From a virus: DNA of 20,279 nucleotides. The stretch's first letter is position 1, and every line of letters starts with the position of its first letter. The DNA lies in IMG/VR virus record IMGVR_UViG_3300017734_000120, positions 1 through 20,279 of that record. One strand, 5' to 3'. Of this stretch, positions 8,437-13,755 are shown one piece after another. The position numbers and the translations under genes were made by a program. The notes under the pieces are model-generated. The model was given only the letters and a program-made list of their open reading frames with translations, did no database searches and had not been told where the DNA came from.

Positions 8437-8532
8437 TTACATGCACAAGTCTTGATACTTGGTTGTGTGTAGTCTATGCTTAGATAAGTCTCCGCTAGAA
8501 TGTATAAATAAGTTTTTAAACCAAGTAACCAT
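8437..8532 (-). CDS. Small protein in the lysis group (31 aa)
   Basis: The 31-codon frame starts MVTWFKNLF and ends YQDLCM. The hydrophobic-aromatic N-terminus followed by a polar tail could be a peripheral membrane helix. Its ATG shares the A of the holin-like gene's TAA (TAATG) and has GAGGAAG about 8 bases upstream. It fills the gap before the lysozyme almost exactly. I recognise no family. The call rests on ribosome site, stop-start overlap and tight packing. Confidence 0.55.
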   Translation of the reverse strand: MVTWFKNLFIHSSGDLSKHRLHTTKYQDLCM

Positions 8533-8924
8533 TATTTCTTCCTCATAATCTTCATAGCCTGACCTGCACCCTTAATACCAAACGATGCACTAATTGCTAT
8601 AAACAAAAGGTACTGATACCACTCAGGAAGTGTATTCAATACCTCAAACCCTGTTCTTACATATTCTGTCATGCTAGGAATGAACACTAGTATAGCAGGT
8701 AAAAGTAAAACTGTCAAGGCAAATTCGTCTTTCCATGAATTATCTGTGGCATCTGCCATAGACTTTTCCCATTCAACTTCGCCTGTTGCTACCTTCTCAG
8801 CTACAACTGCTTTAGCTTTAGCTTGTGCTACCTTTGCCTGTCCTTCAGCTTTAACCTTCTCAACCTTGCTGTCCATCCAAGAACTAGCGAGATTTGCGAT
8901 TGGTCCTATCAACGCTGTTAACAT
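8532..8924 (-). CDS. Holin-like membrane protein (GTA-type, three hydrophobic segments)
   Basis: It would open the inner membrane so that the lysozyme reaches the wall. The 130 residues begin with a hydrophobic segment (MLTALIGPIANLASSW), then a charged Lys/Ala/Glu helix, then SWKDEFALTVLLLPAILVFI and later WYQYLLFIAISASFGIKGAG as membrane spans. The tail is basic (MKIMRKK). The WKDEF and SFGIKG motifs suit the Holin_3TM family of gene-transfer-agent holins as I remember it. The start at 8924 is chosen over an upstream one at 8969 because AAAGGAG lies 6 bases before it. It overlaps the next upstream gene by 41 bases and is followed by a small gene and the lysozyme. Confidence 0.7.
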   Translation of the reverse strand: MLTALIGPIANLASSWMDSKVEKVKAEGQAKVAQAKAKAVVAEKVATGEVEWEKSMADATDNSWKDEFALTVLLLPAILVFIPSMTEYVRTGFEVLNTLPEWYQYLLFIAISASFGIKGAGQAMKIMRKK

Positions 8925-9132
8925 GATTATCTCCTTTATGTTCGTGACCCATCCAAATGCCAAAGACACCTGTCATCACACCCATAACTACTGACACGAA
9001 AGCTGACTGAGCTGCTGTTGGTGCATCAAGTTCCATAAACCATTCAGCACATCTCCATGACATTACTGTGCTTGCAAGCATCATACATCTTGGTAGTATC
9101 TTCCATTCTAAGAATTGTTCAACGGTTACCAC
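8884..9132 (-). CDS. Small membrane protein, possible second holin or lysis regulator (82 aa, GTG start)
   Basis: The sequence starts VTVEQFLEWKILPRCMMLA and has two hydrophobic segments, about 12-33 and 42-62 (SAFVSVVMGVMTGVFGIWMG), followed by a short polar tail. I remember similar EWKILPR...WFM proteins from marine phages, where they are unnamed or called holins. The start is GTG, sharing its G with an upstream TAG (TAGTG), with AGGAAAG about 8 bases upstream. Two overlapping membrane genes before a lysozyme suggest a holin and partner, but the role is inferred. Confidence 0.65.
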   Translation of the reverse strand: MVTVEQFLEWKILPRCMMLASTVMSWRCAEWFMELDAPTAAQSAFVSVVMGVMTGVFGIWMGHEHKGDNHVNSVDRTNRKSR

Positions 9133-9200
9133 TAAAGTCTTTCCTGCCTAATTCTTTGTTTTGCTTGCCACTGTCTAAGAGCCTTTACGTGTTTTAGCAT
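9132..9200 (-). CDS. Possible microprotein (22 aa)
   Basis: The short frame starts MLKHVKALRQWQAKQR and ends RQERL, a strongly basic amphipathic helix. Its stop overlaps the GTG of the following membrane protein (TAGTG), the junction style used across this unit, and AGGA lies about 9 bases upstream. There is no family match and little length to judge, so it is tentative. Immediately upstream (about 9208-9245) are two small hairpins, CCTTC/GAAGG and TCGC/GCGA. Confidence 0.4.
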   Translation of the reverse strand: MLKHVKALRQWQAKQRIRQERL

Positions 9201-9259
9201 TAGATAGTTTCCTACCTTCTGGAAGGGCTTCGCTAAAGCGAGATAAAATTCGTATTTTT

Positions 9260-9505
9260 TCATCTAAATCTCGCCGTTTTTGAAGCAATCTTTTTGGGCT
9301 GTTTAGATACCTGTCTACCTGCTCTAGTTGCTTTTCGTTTAGCAGCCGTACTGGCGGCGTATTCACTGGGAGAAAGAGCCTTAATTGCTTTTTCAGGTAG
9401 ATAACGTTCACCTGTTGCTTTACTCCCCTGTGTACTAGGCTTCCCACTTTTAGTTCGCCACTTTTGTTTTGTCCAATTTGCTAGGGATTTTTGTGGTGCT
9501 CTCAT
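9260..9505 (-). CDS. DUF5872-like C-terminal half, small basic protein (81 aa)
   Basis: The protein is very basic. It contains SLANWTKQKWRTKSGKPSTQ, then ATGERYLPEKAIKALSPSEY, and ends SKQPKKIASKTARFR. As I remember DUF5872, this corresponds to the second half of a domain found in large DNA viruses and phages. The first half (GQWSARKAQ...GGGY) is encoded separately at 10618-10905. The function is unknown; nucleic-acid binding would suit the charge. It starts inside the DUF1289 gene in another frame (56-base overlap), with AAAGGAAG close to the ATG. The alternative minus-strand frame through 9175-9447 lacks family-like sequence. Confidence 0.75.
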   Translation of the reverse strand: MRAPQKSLANWTKQKWRTKSGKPSTQGSKATGERYLPEKAIKALSPSEYAASTAAKRKATRAGRQVSKQPKKIASKTARFR

Positions 9506-9605
9506 ATGCTTCCTTTATTTGTTCTATTGTTCTAAAGCATCCTGTACAGACATTTCCTTGTAACTTGCAGATGCCTACACACGGACTCAAAACTTTCCTA
9601 CCCAT
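9450..9605 (-). CDS. DUF1289-type Cys-rich small protein (51 aa)
   Basis: The sequence is MGRKVLSPCVGICKLQGNVC followed by TGCFRTIEQIKEAYE. The four cysteines (C9, C13, C20, C23) in SPCxxxC...CxxC, followed by an RTIEQI-type helix, are the signature of DUF1289, a small bacterial and phage family that probably binds a metal or iron-sulphur centre. The C-terminal half is a polar tail. Either the ATG at 9605 or a TTG at 9590 (AGGA 6 bases upstream) could be used. It overlaps the 3' end of the 147-residue gene by up to 19 bases and the DUF5872-like gene by 56 bases. Confidence 0.72.
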   Translation of the reverse strand: MGRKVLSPCVGICKLQGNVCTGCFRTIEQIKEAYESTTKIPSKLDKTKVAN

Positions 9606-10030
9606 TTACCTGCTGCCCATGCTAACAGTCCTGCAAAGAATATAACAACTATAAATGCTATTCCGTAACCTACATATTCCATCAACTCTTGTTGACGCTT
9701 CTCTGCCATCTTTTCTTGATAACGTCTAGACTTACGTGCTTCAGCTTGGAAGGCTTGCCAATCTTGCCACAATCCGGGTCTGCCTAGATATATCATCATC
9801 TTCTTGAGTTCTTCTTCTTTTTCTTTTATCTGCTCAAGAGCCATGAACTCTTCTAAGTCTGAACCTCCTACACCTTTAGCTTTCTTTTTCTTTAGATTCT
9901 TTTCTATTGCTTCTTTAGAGAATACAAAATCGCTTATATGTTTCGCACATCCACTCAGTTCTTTACCGTTGGACACAAATTGTTTTATGACACTGAAAGC
10001 AGCGTTAGCTGCGGCTAGTTCTGCTAACAT
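9587..10030 (-). CDS. C-terminally anchored helical protein (147 aa)
   Basis: The function is unknown. It starts MLAELAAANAAFSVIKQFVS, followed by a basic stretch (EKNLKKKKAKG), a long charged helix (DLEEFMALEQIKEKEEELKK, then IYLGRPGLWQDW), and one membrane span near 119-141 (VGYGIAFIVVIFFAGLLAWA). I recall similar proteins near the lysis or tail genes of marine podoviruses. A tail anchor with a long coiled coil would suit a spanin-like or virion membrane-contact protein, but neither is shown. AAGGA lies about 9 bases before the ATG. It follows a small secreted-type protein. Confidence 0.7.
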   Translation of the reverse strand: MLAELAAANAAFSVIKQFVSNGKELSGCAKHISDFVFSKEAIEKNLKKKKAKGVGGSDLEEFMALEQIKEKEEELKKMMIYLGRPGLWQDWQAFQAEARKSRRYQEKMAEKRQQELMEYVGYGIAFIVVIFFAGLLAWAAGKWVGKF

Positions 10031-10031
10031 T

Positions 10032-10214
10032 TTATTTTTTCCTTATAGGTTTACAGTATGCTGTTATCTCTAAATTAGCTCCTTCCTTTTGTGGTATTGA
10101 AGGTTGGTTGTGCAGTCTCTCTGCAAAGTATAAACATCTATCTATATCTTGGAAGGTTTGTGTTTGGTCTACTACTCTTAATCCCATCATAAACACAAGC
10201 ACAAACTCAATCAT
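10032..10214 (-). CDS. Small protein with N-terminal hydrophobic segment (60 aa)
   Basis: MIEFVLVFMMGLRVVDQTQT is a hydrophobic start that could act as a signal anchor. The remaining ~40 residues hold two cysteines (C27, C54), which could form a disulfide if exported. I recall similar short proteins in marine phages, without function. Architecture resembles the 67-residue protein at 13150-13353. The ATG lies 2 bases after the stop of the Cys-rich microprotein, so translation is probably coupled. A GAGGAGG 26 bases upstream is followed by an AGGTAC/GTACCT hairpin (10225-10241). Confidence 0.65.
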   Translation of the reverse strand: MIEFVLVFMMGLRVVDQTQTFQDIDRCLYFAERLHNQPSIPQKEGANLEITAYCKPIRKK

Positions 10215-10218
10215 TTAT

Positions 10219-10332
10219 TTACACAGGTACGCCTTGTACCTCCTCATTCTTTTTTTCTGTGTGACATTCACAGTTACATTCTTCAACATCACATTCGTAG
10301 CATTTGCATGTATCACACTTTTCTTTTGTCAT
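10219..10332 (-). CDS. Cysteine-rich microprotein, metal-binding candidate (37 aa)
   Basis: The whole frame reads MTKEKCDTCKCYECDVEECN then CECHTEKKNEEVQGVPV. There are seven cysteines (6, 9, 11, 14, 19, 21, 23) and H24 in 19 residues, spaced CxxCxCxxC-x4-CxCxCH, as in a metallothionein-like or zinc-knuckle peptide. It overlaps the previous gene by 20 bases and ends just before the next start, filling an otherwise empty gap. The ribosome site is weak (AAGAAAG), so coupling to the upstream gene is likely. The chance of such a Cys array in noise is low, but no family is recognised. Confidence 0.6.
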   Translation of the reverse strand: MTKEKCDTCKCYECDVEECNCECHTEKKNEEVQGVPV

Positions 10333-10618
10333 TTTCGTGTTTCTTTCTTAGTTGCTCTTTTGCTATTCTTGCAAGTCTTGCTTGCTCTTTCTTCCCAGAT
10401 ACCTTGGCTCGTTGTTCAAGGACTGTAAGTATTTGTATCTTTCTCGCAAATGGTTTATTAATTCTCTTAACTTTTGCAATGGTTGCCTTGGCATCTGAGA
10501 CTGTAGCGAACTTGATGCTAACTGTGTCTTTAGGGTTTTCATCCGTATACAGTCTTCTGTCACTACCTTTTGGTTTTTTGCCTGTGCCAACTTTAGGGTC
10601 TGCCTTCTTCTTTGTCAT
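10313..10618 (-). CDS. Small basic protein (101 aa)
   Basis: The protein begins MTKKKADPKVGTGKKPKGSD then RRLYTDENPKDTVSIKF and continues with helical ATVSDAKATIAKVKRINKPF and a Lys/Arg-rich C-terminal helix. I recall the GTGKKPKGS-RRLYTDENPKDTV pattern from marine phage genomes, where it has no assigned function. It may bind nucleic acid or be carried in the particle. The start at 10618 is preferred over one at 10687 because it shares its A with the upstream TGA (TGATG) and removes a poor N-terminus. Confidence 0.7.
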   Translation of the reverse strand: MTKKKADPKVGTGKKPKGSDRRLYTDENPKDTVSIKFATVSDAKATIAKVKRINKPFARKIQILTVLEQRAKVSGKKEQARLARIAKEQLRKKHENDKRKV

Positions 10619-10905
10619 CAACCTCTGTATCCACCACCTTTTGCTTTGTATTGCTTGGCAAGCATTTGGGCTTTTCTCGCAGACCATTGTCCAGCTCCAC
10701 CACCTTTTGAACCCGACTTGATTTGGCTAAATAATCGCTTACGCATGGTTGGTTTAGTATAATTCCCAGCACTGTTTACGGTACTCCCACCTTTGTTTAA
10801 CTTGATTTTAGATAAAGCCTTTGCCTGACCTGCATGTGCTTTACTAGCTTTCTTTAATTTACTTGCTACTTTTTTTATTGTTGCTTTTGCTTTTTTTACT
10901 GCCAT
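10618..10905 (-). CDS. DUF5872-like N-terminal half, lysine-rich protein (95 aa)
   Basis: The N-terminal 45 residues are Lys/Ala-rich (AVKKAKATIKKVASKLKKAS), like a histone tail. The C-terminal ~30 hold SKGGGAGQWSARKAQMLAKQ then YKAKGGGYRG, which as I remember is the first half of DUF5872. The second half lies in a separate gene at 9260-9505. The protein also carries the glycine-pair motif seen across this unit. The start at 10905 is chosen because GAGG lies 6 bases upstream. It overlaps the 234-residue gene by 47 bases. Confidence 0.7.
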   Translation of the reverse strand: MAVKKAKATIKKVASKLKKASKAHAGQAKALSKIKLNKGGSTVNSAGNYTKPTMRKRLFSQIKSGSKGGGAGQWSARKAQMLAKQYKAKGGGYRG

Positions 10906-11563
10906 CTCTATCCTCATATAGATTATTAAATGTAGTATATGGGTCTAAGTAAGACTCATGTGACTCTGCTGAGTGTGTCCACTGTGATGGCGTAAAATCA
11001 GGAGCACCTTCACCTGTAACCCATAAAGCAGGACTTGTGGCTCTTACTCTGTTATTCGGCAAGGCTACAATGTTACCTGTCCATTTACCTGCATCAATCA
11101 AATACATTACGTGTGATTGTTTATGCTGTGCAGGGTCATCTGCTATGTCACTGTCAGTATAGTCCACTGTGAACATATACTTAGCTTTGTAAAACTCGTT
11201 GTCTATCTTACACAGCCACGGACTAGAACTTACTCTATCCATCACTATGACACTGTGATTCCTAGACTCACAATCCCATGGTTGACACAAGTGGTCTTCC
11301 ATTGGCTCTGCCCACTCATCTACAGGTATGTCAGCTACAAGTGCTTGTATAGGCATCCTTGCCCACATTGCACCACCATGTATATTTTCGTCTTCAGTAC
11401 AGCCTGTGAATACGACCTGAAAACTCAATGACCTATCAGGTATAGTATTAACAGCAAAAGCTAATGCGTGGAGATATTCTCCGTGGTAGTCCAGATGATT
11501 ACATGTGAACTCCCTACGTACCCAACATTTAAAATGTGGTACGTTACTTATCAGATAGGGCAT
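10859..11563 (-). CDS. Conserved putative virion protein (234 aa)
   Basis: I recall this family from marine podoviruses and cyanophages, without a firm function. The N-terminus is MPYLISNVPHFKCWVRREFT. Further on are NIHGGAMWARMPIQALVAD, HLCQPWDCESRNHSVIV, DPAQHKQSHVMYLIDAGKWT and NRVRATSPALWVTGEGAPDF. It is rich in aromatic residues and beta strands, like a structural or adaptor protein, with a basic Ser/Lys tail (DGSKKSKSNNKKSSK). It is by far the largest gene among small ones in this part of the late unit. The ATG overlaps the previous stop (TAATG). A virion role is inferred. Confidence 0.72.
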   Translation of the reverse strand: MPYLISNVPHFKCWVRREFTCNHLDYHGEYLHALAFAVNTIPDRSLSFQVVFTGCTEDENIHGGAMWARMPIQALVADIPVDEWAEPMEDHLCQPWDCESRNHSVIVMDRVSSSPWLCKIDNEFYKAKYMFTVDYTDSDIADDPAQHKQSHVMYLIDAGKWTGNIVALPNNRVRATSPALWVTGEGAPDFTPSQWTHSAESHESYLDPYTTFNNLYEDRDGSKKSKSNNKKSSK

Positions 11564-11847
11564 TACTTCTTTTTAGCGGCTCCACCTTTAGCGTACATCT
11601 TAGTTTTTTTAGTTGCACCACCTTTAGCCATATACTTAGTCTTCTTCATGCCACCTTTAGCCATGTATTTTGTTTTCTTTTTCATTGCGGCTCCTCCACT
11701 CATCATTTTTTTCTTTTTATCTGTGATGCCAAACTCTTTTTTTAACTTAGCCGCATTCTCAGGTGCTTTATTTTCTAATGTAGCAATTAAATCCATTATT
11801 TTCTTTTTTGTCAATCCATAGCTACTAGGACTTTGTGTTTTTGCCAT
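11563..11847 (-). CDS. Lysine/glycine repeat protein with K-Y-M-A-K-G-G units (94 aa)
   Basis: Residues 1-46 form a helical domain (SSYGLTKKKIMDLIATLENK, then AKLKKEFGITDKKKK). Residues 50-94 are low-complexity, with SGGAA and three tandem units: KKTKYMAKGG (57-66), KKTKYMAKGG (68-77) and KKTKMYAKGG (80-89). The function is unknown. The motif recurs singly in other proteins of this unit and at the C-terminus of the 619-residue virion protein, so it could be a particle-targeting or DNA-neutralising tag. Both ends use TAATG overlaps. SD is GAGGAAAG. Confidence 0.72.
   Translation of the reverse strand: MAKTQSPSSYGLTKKKIMDLIATLENKAPENAAKLKKEFGITDKKKKMMSGGAAMKKKTKYMAKGGMKKTKYMAKGGATKKTKMYAKGGAAKKK
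11581..11679 (-). repeat. Three tandem 30-36 bp repeats inside the Lys/Gly repeat gene
   Basis: On the + strand the units read CCACCTTTAGCCAT or CCACCTTTAGCGTAC followed by A/T-rich lysine codons, repeated three times at 33-36 base spacing. They encode KTKYMAKGG-type units. Such a repeat could gain or lose units by slippage. Confidence 0.65.
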
Positions 11848-12107
11848 TATACTTTCCTCACTAATTTTTTAGCATTACGTGTTCTCTTAAAAGAACGATT
11901 TGCAGTTTTAGATGTAACAGCTAGATTACCTATTCTGTTATCTCTAGGATTGCCATTTCTGTGGTGTACGTCTTTGCCATCACCTTTGGCTGTGCCACCA
12001 CCCTTCATAACTATCTTACGTGCTTTATTCCTACCTGCCCTGTTTACTTTCTGTGCAGGTTTAGAATGGTAGTTTGCGTACTCTTTTTTGTAGTTACGGT
12101 TAGGCAT
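11847..12107 (-). CDS. Small HNH-like protein (86 aa)
   Basis: The basic N-terminus (MPNRNYKKEYANYHSKPAQK) is followed by KDVHHRNGNPRDNRIGNLAV (residues 45-64), which matches the core HNH pattern: H48/H49, N51, D56/N57, N61-L62, as in HNH_3-type phage nucleases. The second zinc or metal ligand set is minimal, so activity is uncertain. HNH proteins near phage packaging genes can assist terminase or be free-standing homing enzymes. Here it sits within the small basic genes of the late unit, with TAATG overlaps at both ends, which suggests a fixed phage function rather than a recent insertion. Confidence 0.7.
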   Translation of the reverse strand: MPNRNYKKEYANYHSKPAQKVNRAGRNKARKIVMKGGGTAKGDGKDVHHRNGNPRDNRIGNLAVTSKTANRSFKRTRNAKKLVRKV

Positions 12108-12334
12108 TAGTTGCCTGTTATTTTTTTATAGGCTTCCATACCTCCAGGACCACTAGCTCTTAATGCTTTTAGTCCAGGGTTGTCTGTAACAGAACCACCT
12201 GCTGAGTACATATGTTTCTTTCCACCTGACATGCCACCGTAAGCCATTTCAGCTTTTTTCTTTTTCATTTTCTTCATATCTTTTTTGTCCATAATTGAAA
12301 TGATTATAGCCATGCCTTTACCTTTTTTAGCCAT
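12107..12334 (-). CDS. Small glycine-pair motif protein (75 aa)
   Basis: The protein is Lys/Met/Gly-rich: MDKKDMKKMKKKKAEMAYGG, then MSGGKKHMYSAGGSVTDNPG and LKALRASGPGGMEAYKKITG. The MAYGG and MYSAGG units belong to the same short-motif class as its neighbours, and the conserved-looking tail (TDNPGLKALRASGPGGMEA) recurs in marine phages as I remember. The function is unknown. It is joined by TAATG at both ends and follows AAGGGGAAG, a good ribosome site. Confidence 0.68.
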   Translation of the reverse strand: MAKKGKGMAIIISIMDKKDMKKMKKKKAEMAYGGMSGGKKHMYSAGGSVTDNPGLKALRASGPGGMEAYKKITGN

Positions 12335-12846
12335 TATTTCTTCCCCTTCTTGAGCATACCACCCCTAGAGTTAAACTTTACGTTTGTATCTTTACCTGAC
12401 TTATCTTTCATCATAAGCTGTTTCTTTTTTGGTTTAACTTTTGGTTTGATTGACTTAGGTCTTGATGGTGGAGCTTTAGGTGGAGTATCTTTAACTGTTT
12501 TTTTCTTGAAAGGAGTTACTGTTTCTGACTTAGACTTACCTACCCTTTTTCTTTCATCGGCACGTAGAGTACCATCACCCATTTTTTTTATTCCGAGTAA
12601 GTCATTTATAAAGTCACCTGCAGTATAAGCAGCAACCGTGCCACCTACACCTATTCCTCCTCCTACTAATTTATCTATCTTTTTTTCTATTTTAACTCTG
12701 TCTTTACCTACTGTTATCCCATCTTTTTTGCTAGTTCTTCCAGGCAAACCTTTAGTAGACAACCCCAACTTTTTTAATACCTTTTCTTGCATAGGCTTAG
12801 TTAGCTTGTCTATTGCTCTCATTACACCTGTATAAGTTACTGCCAT
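12334..12846 (-). CDS. Lysine-rich protein with C-terminal glycine-pair tag (170 aa)
   Basis: The family is unknown. A short helical N-terminus (MAVTYTGVMRAIDKLTKPMQ) leads to a glycine-rich, weakly hydrophobic stretch (KLVGGGIGVGGTVAAYTAGD), then a long basic Pro/Lys-rich linker (KAPPSRPKSIKPKVKPKKKQ) and an ending of NSRGGMLKKGKK. The GVGGTVAAYTAGD stretch is too short and polar to call a sure membrane span. The ending resembles that of the 619-residue virion protein. GGTAGGAG precedes the ATG at good spacing. Confidence 0.65.
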   Translation of the reverse strand: MAVTYTGVMRAIDKLTKPMQEKVLKKLGLSTKGLPGRTSKKDGITVGKDRVKIEKKIDKLVGGGIGVGGTVAAYTAGDFINDLLGIKKMGDGTLRADERKRVGKSKSETVTPFKKKTVKDTPPKAPPSRPKSIKPKVKPKKKQLMMKDKSGKDTNVKFNSRGGMLKKGKK

Positions 12847-12855
12847 TTTATTCTC

Positions 12856-13149
12856 CTACCATTTTACCTTATGTGACCAATACTTCGCTGATAACTTTGA
12901 AGTTGGTTTACCTTGAGCATTGTGCCTTGCATAATAACTCTTCTTACGTGCCTTATCCTTCGCTGAGGTAGGATTCTTACCAGCACCTTTTACACCCTGT
13001 TGTCCAAAGCGTATGAATTTGTATGTGTCACCTTCTTTTGCCATTACGCAGTGTGACTTCGTTGGATGGTTAGGTGTTCTCTTAGGTTTGTTTACACCTT
13101 TGAGACCTTCTTCCTTCATTTTATTTTTGACTCGTTCAGGTATAGCCAT
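12856..13149 (-). CDS. Conserved small basic phage protein (97 aa)
   Basis: The sequence contains NHPTKSHCVMAKEGDTYKFI then RFGQQGVKGAGKNPTSAKDK and ends LSAKYWSHKVKW. I recall the KSHCVMAKEG-YK-IRFGQQG...RHAQ..K.SA.YW..KVKW pattern from many marine and other phages; no function is assigned to my knowledge. A compact basic domain suits nucleic-acid binding, but that is inference. It starts 1 base before the stop of the following upstream gene, so expression is coupled. Confidence 0.75.
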   Translation of the reverse strand: MAIPERVKNKMKEEGLKGVNKPKRTPNHPTKSHCVMAKEGDTYKFIRFGQQGVKGAGKNPTSAKDKARKKSYYARHNAQGKPTSKLSAKYWSHKVKW

Positions 13150-13353
13150 TTAAATATCCAATTTCTTTTCGTCTGAAATACATTTATACCTAGTTGCAAC
13201 ATATTCAGGCATCCAATCAGGCAATTCCATTGCTATCTCATATGCTCTCACTTCACATTGCTTCTCGGTTTGGTACGGACCTTTTATATCTTTTAGTGTC
13301 TGACAGACCTGTGGGTCTTTTAACATACAGACATATACAAATGCCTCAAACAT
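13150..13353 (-). CDS. Small Cys-containing protein with hydrophobic N-terminus (67 aa)
   Basis: MFEAFVYVCMLKDPQVCQTL is a short hydrophobic start. Four cysteines (C9, C17, C33, C58) could form disulfides outside the cytoplasm. I recall similar unnamed small proteins in marine phages. Layout parallels the 60-residue protein at 10032-10214. AAGGGATG lies about 10 bases before the ATG, which overlaps the end of the first late gene by 8 bases. Confidence 0.65.
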   Translation of the reverse strand: MFEAFVYVCMLKDPQVCQTLKDIKGPYQTEKQCEVRAYEIAMELPDWMPEYVATRYKCISDEKKLDI

Positions 13354-13555
13354 TGTCTAACATCCCTTCTGCTTTCATAGCTGTCTCTACATGCTTCAAG
13401 GTGTATCTCACACCTGTATCAGCTTCGATGGCAGCACGTACATAAAATACAGAACTATGGGGGATATGTAAGTTTTTTAGTTTATTAGTACGGATAGCAT
13501 CATAGAAACTTTCTAAAATGTTCTCTGGTGTCTCTAGTTTTACTGATTTTTTCAT
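13346..13555 (-). CDS. First gene of the leftward unit (69 aa, unknown)
   Basis: The sequence is MKKSVKLETPENILESFYDA, then IRTNKLKNLHIPHSSVFYVR and AAIEADTGVRYTLKHVETAM. It looks like a small alpha/beta or winged-helix-size domain (residues 9-65), possibly DNA-binding, but I do not recognise a family. The start at 13555 gives an ATG with no clear Shine-Dalgarno (ACCCCTTGACAATC precedes it). A TTG three codons upstream is the only alternative. It is the first gene after the strong leftward promoter at 13691-13719, a position often held by a regulator. Confidence 0.6.
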   Translation of the reverse strand: MKKSVKLETPENILESFYDAIRTNKLKNLHIPHSSVFYVRAAIEADTGVRYTLKHVETAMKAEGMLDNV

Positions 13556-13607
13556 GATTGTCAAGGGGTAAAGTATATTTAGTACAGATAATTAATATAT
13601 CTATGTA

Positions 13608-13679
13608 CATTTAAGTGTTTCATATAAGTGTATTTAACAAGAATAAGTAATTATCATTTATATGTATCATTTAAGTGTT
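13608..13679 (-). repeat. Direct repeats AACACTTAAATG in the late leader
   Basis: Between promoter and first gene, AACACTTAAATG occurs exactly twice on the minus strand (13668-13679 and 13608-13619). Each is followed by (A)TACATA. A degenerate copy, TACACTTATATG, is at 13621-13632. The same core, AAGTGTT or its complement, recurs elsewhere in the control region. These could bind a regulator or replication initiator. Confidence 0.5.
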
Positions 13680-13690
13680 AGTTATACATA

Positions 13691-13719
13691 ATTATACTCG
13701 ATTTTGGAAATGTTGTCAA
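13691..13719 (-). promoter_or_regulatory. Leftward (late unit) promoter, perfect sigma70 consensus
   Basis: The minus strand holds TTGACA (13714-13719), exactly 17 bases, and TATAAT (13691-13696): both hexamers and the spacing are consensus. The start site should be near 13684, giving a leader of about 130 bases. It faces the whole leftward gene set. Such a perfect promoter would need repression or competition to be timed; the repeats on both sides are candidates. Confidence 0.8.
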
Positions 13720-13755
13720 GCTCAATTATTTTTATTTGTGTATATTCTTATTTTC

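Noticed and set aside
9175-9447. Alternative minus-strand frame of 90 codons
   Set aside because: It overlaps the DUF5872-like gene in another frame, has no clear ribosome site and no recognisable sequence.
11581-11679. CRISPR-like array
   Set aside because: The repeats are contiguous coding units for KTKYMAKGG, without spacers.
13550-13720. T7-type phage RNA polymerase promoters
   Set aside because: The clear promoters all have sigma70-type hexamers; no repeated single-block phage promoter was found.
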